Shown: piece by piece, positions 60,930-64,000 of the stretch
How positions within the stretch are numbered: the stretch's first letter is position 1
Layout: the number at the start of each line of letters is the position of its first letter
Made by a program: the position numbers and the translations under genes
The notes under the pieces: generated by a model
The model's input: the letters and a program-made list of their open reading frames with translations, nothing else
What the model was told of the DNA's origin: nothing
Database searches by the model: none
NCBI GenBank assembly: GCA_052035235.1
Contig: JBPOHT010000026.1
Span: 76,186-140,185, forward strand
Direction of reading: 5' to 3'
From: Solimonas_A sp052035235
GTDB lineage: Bacteria; Pseudomonadota; Gammaproteobacteria; Nevskiales; Nevskiaceae
DNA length: 64,000 nucleotides

Positions 60930-62525
60930 ATGGGAATCAAGCAGGGCGGAATCGCGGCGGTGCTCGCGGCATCGGTACTGGTGCTGGCAGGCTGCGACGG
61001 CGTAGGCAACGGCAGCGCGCCGGATCCGAATTCGGTCAAGGAATTCGAGAAGATCGGCGGCACGTCCCTGCTGGGCACGGACAAGCGCTACACGGTCTAC
61101 ACCTGCCTCCCGGAGACCCTGCAGTACGGCATCTCCTACACCAACGGCGGCGGTCGTGAGAATTTCGCCAATCGCGCCAAGTGGACGTCGAGCGACAACA
61201 CCGTGCTCAGGGTCACCAATGTGGGTGATCCAGCATTTCCGGCGGCCACTGATCCGGCAACCGGCAAGCCACTGTTTTTCCAGGTCGGTGGGCGCCTGAT
61301 TCCTCTGAAGGAGGGCACCGCAGTTATCAAGGCTGATTTCTACGGCATCACGCTGAGCCATCTCTACACGGTCGAGAATCCGGTAGGCCTCCGGGTACAG
61401 GCTGTGGGTGCTTTCAAACCGGATACCAAGTCGATCAAGCTGGCGCACAGCACGGTAATGAACGCGCTGCTGTCGGGCAAGGTGAACGGCACTGAAATCG
61501 ACCTGGGCTTTGCCCTCGACAAGTGGGCGTTCGATACGCCGGACGAGACGGTGGCCAAGCTGGAAGCAGCCAGCGTAGTGGGCGTCAATGTCCGTGCGCT
61601 GGAGAAGACCTCGACGGCAGCGCTGCGCCTGCGCCCGATCATGCAGGTCTGCCCGAAGGACAGCACAGACGCCGCAGATCAACTCAGGTATACAAACTTA
61701 GTCGCAAACGCCTATCTCGACGTAGATGTGGCTGCTGCTACCGGCCTGGTCGTGGACCGTGAGTTCGACACCATGCCCAACGGCAATATCCTGGCCGTGG
61801 TCGATCCGACCAAGTCCAAGACCGGTCTGAGCTCCGAACTGCTGCGGGTCTGGACGACCTTTGACGCCGCGCGCACCGAGCGAGAGCTGGACGTCTCGAG
61901 CCTGTCGATCCTGAACTCTCCGCAGTCCTTCCTCTACGCCAAGTCCTCCAACACGGACGTCATCCTGCCCGGTGCCGGCGCCAGGTCTTCCGGCATCCTG
62001 GCGGTGAACACGGCCAAGGCCGAGACGGGCGTGACACCGCCGGAGACGAGCGCTCCGGTGACGATCGATTTCTGCCTGTCTGCCGCTCCGCCGGCGGATG
62101 ATCCGGCGACTCCGGACGTGAACGAATCCACTACGGCGCCCATCACCTGCCGCACCGCGCAGGCAGATCCGCTGACCTTCTTCGTCAAGAAGAAGACCCT
62201 GGAGTCCATCGACGTGACGCCGACCAGTCCGGTGGACCTGGTCGCGCTGCTGTCGCAGCAGTTCCGGGCGACCGGCACCTTCACCGACGGCACGCAGCAG
62301 GACCTGACCCGACACGTGAACTGGACCAGCAGCCAGCCGCTCAAGGCCACGATCGTCAACGGCGTCGTCGCCGGTGCGGGCCTGCTGCGCTCGCTGTTCG
62401 TCGACAACGTCGACGAGGACAGTTCGACGCCGTCGCTGGATCAGCGCACCGTCAAGGTAACGGCGGACATCGATACCGCCACCGTCACCAAGACCCGCGA
62501 AGTCACGGTTATTCTCGACAAGTAA
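60930..62525 (+). CDS. Large lipoprotein with Ig-like (BIG2) repeats
   Basis: The 531-residue protein has a lipoprotein signal ending in VLVLAGC and then Ig-like stretches, the clearest being RAKWTSSDNTVLRV and TFTDGTQQDLTRHVNWTSSQ with the VSWTSS-type core of BIG2 domains. No enzyme motif is seen. A GAGGA 9 bases upstream supports ATG 60930 over 60921. Function unknown; a surface or periplasmic adhesin-like scaffold is possible. Around 61680-61740 the codons are atypical for this genome (TTA, AGG, TAT, ACA), unlike the flanks. Confidence 0.8.
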   Translation: MGIKQGGIAAVLAASVLVLAGCDGVGNGSAPDPNSVKEFEKIGGTSLLGTDKRYTVYTCLPETLQYGISYTNGGGRENFANRAKWTSSDNTVLRVTNVGDPAFPAATDPATGKPLFFQVGGRLIPLKEGTAVIKADFYGITLSHLYTVENPVGLRVQAVGAFKPDTKSIKLAHSTVMNALLSGKVNGTEIDLGFALDKWAFDTPDETVAKLEAASVVGVNVRALEKTSTAALRLRPIMQVCPKDSTDAADQLRYTNLVANAYLDVDVAAATGLVVDREFDTMPNGNILAVVDPTKSKTGLSSELLRVWTTFDAARTERELDVSSLSILNSPQSFLYAKSSNTDVILPGAGARSSGILAVNTAKAETGVTPPETSAPVTIDFCLSAAPPADDPATPDVNESTTAPITCRTAQADPLTFFVKKKTLESIDVTPTSPVDLVALLSQQFRATGTFTDGTQQDLTRHVNWTSSQPLKATIVNGVVAGAGLLRSLFVDNVDEDSSTPSLDQRTVKVTADIDTATVTKTREVTVILDK

Positions 62526-62534
62526 GCAAGACCT

Positions 62535-62562
62535 GGCCCTCAACCGGTAGTGGTTGAGGGCC
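62535..62562 (+). terminator. Perfect 11-bp hairpin after the lipoprotein gene
   Basis: GGCCCTCAACC (62535-62545) pairs with GGTTGAGGGCC (62552-62562) across a 6-base loop. No T run follows; a TACAAT box (62571-62576) that may belong to a nadA promoter lies just past it. Confidence 0.65.
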
Positions 62563-62616
62563 GGGCGCGCTACAATGTATGGCTAATAACGGGCATTTTC
62601 AGGCCTGGAGGCCGAC

Positions 62617-63714
62617 ATGGCTGCCGCGCTCAAGATCGAGCATTTCAATCTGCTGGACGATGGCGAATGCGACGCACGCATTACCGCCGCCAAGAAGCTG
62701 CTGGGCAAACGCCTGTGCATTCTCGGACATCACTACCAGCGTAACGAAGTCTTCAAACACGCTGATTTCACAGGGGATTCCCTGAAGTTGTCGCAGCTCG
62801 CGTCGAAGTCGGACGCCGAGTTCATCATCTTCTGCGGCGTCCACTTCATGGCCGAGGTGGCGGACATCCTCACCGATGGCCAGCGCTCCGTGATCCTGCC
62901 GGACCTTGCCGCCGGCTGCTCCATGGCCGACATGGCCAACCTGGTCAAGGTCAACAAGTGCTGGGCTGAGCTGTCCGAGATTCTTGATCCGGATCAGATG
63001 GTTACGCCGGTGACCTACATCAATTCCGCGGCGGACCTGAAGGCCTTCTGCGGCAACCACGGCGGTATCGTCTGCACGTCCAGCAACGCCCGCGCGGTGC
63101 TGGAGTGGAGCTTCGCCCGCCGTGAGAAGGTGCTGTTCTTCCCCGACCAGCACCTGGGCCGCAACACCGCCAAGAACATGGGCATCGGCCTGGACCAGAT
63201 GATCGTCTGGGACTTCAACAAGCCCCTGGGCGGCAACACGCCCGAGGCGATCCGCGCCGCCAAGATGATCCTGTGGAAGGGCTTCTGCTCGGTCCACCAG
63301 ATGTTCCAGCCCGCGCACATCGACAATTTCCGCAGCCGCCACCCGGAAGGCAAGGTCATCAGCCACCCGGAAAACGCGCTGCAGGTCTGCGAGAAGAGCG
63401 ACTTCGTCGGCAGCACCGAGTACATCCTGCGCACCGTGCGGGCCTCCAATCCCGGCGATCACTGGCTGGTGGGCACCGAGCTGAACCTGGTGAATCGCCT
63501 GGCCGACGAGATGAAGCCCAAGGACGTCAAGGTCGAGTTCATGTCGCCCACCGTGTGCATGTGCTCCACCATGTTCCGCACCGATCCGCAGCATCTCGCC
63601 TGGACCCTGGACAACCTGGTGGCCGGCAAGGTGGTCAACCAGATCCGCGTGCCGGCCGACATTGCGAAGCCCGCCAAGGCGGCGCTGGAGCTGATGCTGG
63701 AAGTCGTCGACTGA
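62617..63714 (+). CDS. nadA: Quinolinate synthase NadA
   Basis: NadA condenses iminoaspartate with DHAP to quinolinate, using a [4Fe-4S] cluster. The 365-residue product has LGHHYQRNEVFKHADFTGDS near the N-terminus, the cluster cysteines in AAGCSMADM, GIVCTSSNARAVLEW and VCMCSTMFRT, and VISHPENALQV. It pairs functionally with nadC at 49.4 kb, and depends on Fe-S supply such as the suf system. ATG at 62617 has GGAG upstream (TGGAGGCC). Confidence 0.95.
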   Translation: MAAALKIEHFNLLDDGECDARITAAKKLLGKRLCILGHHYQRNEVFKHADFTGDSLKLSQLASKSDAEFIIFCGVHFMAEVADILTDGQRSVILPDLAAGCSMADMANLVKVNKCWAELSEILDPDQMVTPVTYINSAADLKAFCGNHGGIVCTSSNARAVLEWSFARREKVLFFPDQHLGRNTAKNMGIGLDQMIVWDFNKPLGGNTPEAIRAAKMILWKGFCSVHQMFQPAHIDNFRSRHPEGKVISHPENALQVCEKSDFVGSTEYILRTVRASNPGDHWLVGTELNLVNRLADEMKPKDVKVEFMSPTVCMCSTMFRTDPQHLAWTLDNLVAGKVVNQIRVPADIAKPAKAALELMLEVVD

Positions 63715-63780
63715 TCGCCAGGGCAGGGCGCAGGCCCTGTCCGATTCGCCTCCCTAATTCACCGTAGCCAGAACAAAGCC

Positions 63781-64000
63781 ATGTGGACCAACGCCCCGAG
63801 CCTCGCCGAATTCGACCCTGAGCTGTCCGCCGCCATCCGCAAGGAAGAAGGCCGGCAGGAAGCGCACATCGAGCTGATCGCCTCCGAGAACTACGCCAGC
63901 CCGGCGGTCATGGAAGCCCAGGGTTCCGGCCTGACCAACAAGTACGCCGAAGGCTACCCCGGCAAGCGCTACTACGGCGGCTGCGAATTCGTCGACGTGG
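63781..64000 (+). CDS. glyA: Serine hydroxymethyltransferase, N-terminal part (cut by window end)
   Basis: GlyA interconverts serine and glycine, loading one-carbon units on tetrahydrofolate. Only the first 73 codons are in the window. They read FDPELSAAIRKEEGRQEAHI, ELIASENYASPAVMEAQGS and NKYAEGYPGKRYYGGCEFVD, a perfect match to GlyA N-termini. The frame is open at the window end. Confidence 0.95.
   Translation, partial: MWTNAPSLAEFDPELSAAIRKEEGRQEAHIELIASENYASPAVMEAQGSGLTNKYAEGYPGKRYYGGCEFVDV

Overview
This is a high-GC stretch of a Gram-negative chromosome. Gene content and order are gammaproteobacterial: bamA-skp-lpxD-fabZ-lpxA-lpxB-rnhB-dnaE-accA, then tilS, pyrG-kdsA-eno-ftsB-ispD-ispF and surE-pcm-dedA-nlpD. 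The DUF1302/DUF1329 pair, the Xanthomonas-like surE-pcm-dedA-nlpD order and the Rrf2-led suf operon suggest something near Xanthomonadales/Nevskiales (Solimonas/Nevskia-like). That placement is inference from gene content only.

Layout. 1-13.9 kb: outer-membrane assembly, lipid A and fatty-acid genes, DNA polymerase III alpha, acetyl-CoA carboxylase alpha, tRNA-Ile lysidine synthetase, CTP synthase and KDO8P synthase. 13.9-15.0 kb: a small accessory patch (zinc-ribbon protein, 20-bp-arm inverted repeat, RNase D-like exonuclease) between kdsA and eno. 15.0-21.8 kb: glycolysis, division, isoprenoid, protein repair and envelope genes, with a reverse-strand Smr/HExxH pair where truD often sits. 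21.8-27.1 kb: threonine synthesis (hom, thrC), an acetyltransferase and recJ, with dispersed repeats. 27.1-34.8 kb: a DUF1302/DUF1329 envelope pair, its likely AraC regulator and a large degenerate GGDEF-EAL protein. 34.9-39.9 kb: the sufR-like-B-C-D-S iron-sulfur assembly operon. 40-49.2 kb: phosphodiesterase, thioesterase, hydrolases, a KAS III-like synthase, sppA and murI. 49.2-53.2 kb: repeat cluster, argF-nadC, a miniature inverted-repeat element, sodB, grxD and a DJ-1 protein. 53.4-58.6 kb: a MoaB/CinA-like protein, an EamA transporter and a three-gene signalling module. 58.6-64 kb: fmdB-type protein, aspS, a large lipoprotein, nadA and the start of glyA.

The most unusual content is the signalling module at 55.1-58.6 kb. 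Its histidine kinase has a membrane domain that matches the plant/cyanobacterial ethylene-receptor sensor domain, including the Cys and His that bind copper. It is translationally coupled to a receiver-GGDEF-EAL protein and an Rcp1-like single-domain receiver, so the predicted flow is gas or Cu(I)-ligand sensing to phosphotransfer to cyclic-di-GMP.

The window also carries several non-coding element families. These are two 83-bp double-hairpin elements, a 29-bp repeat family at three places, a 268-bp nested-palindrome element upstream of argF, and a G-quadruplex-capable inverted repeat between dnaE and accA. No tRNA, rRNA, CRISPR array, transposase or phage gene was seen.
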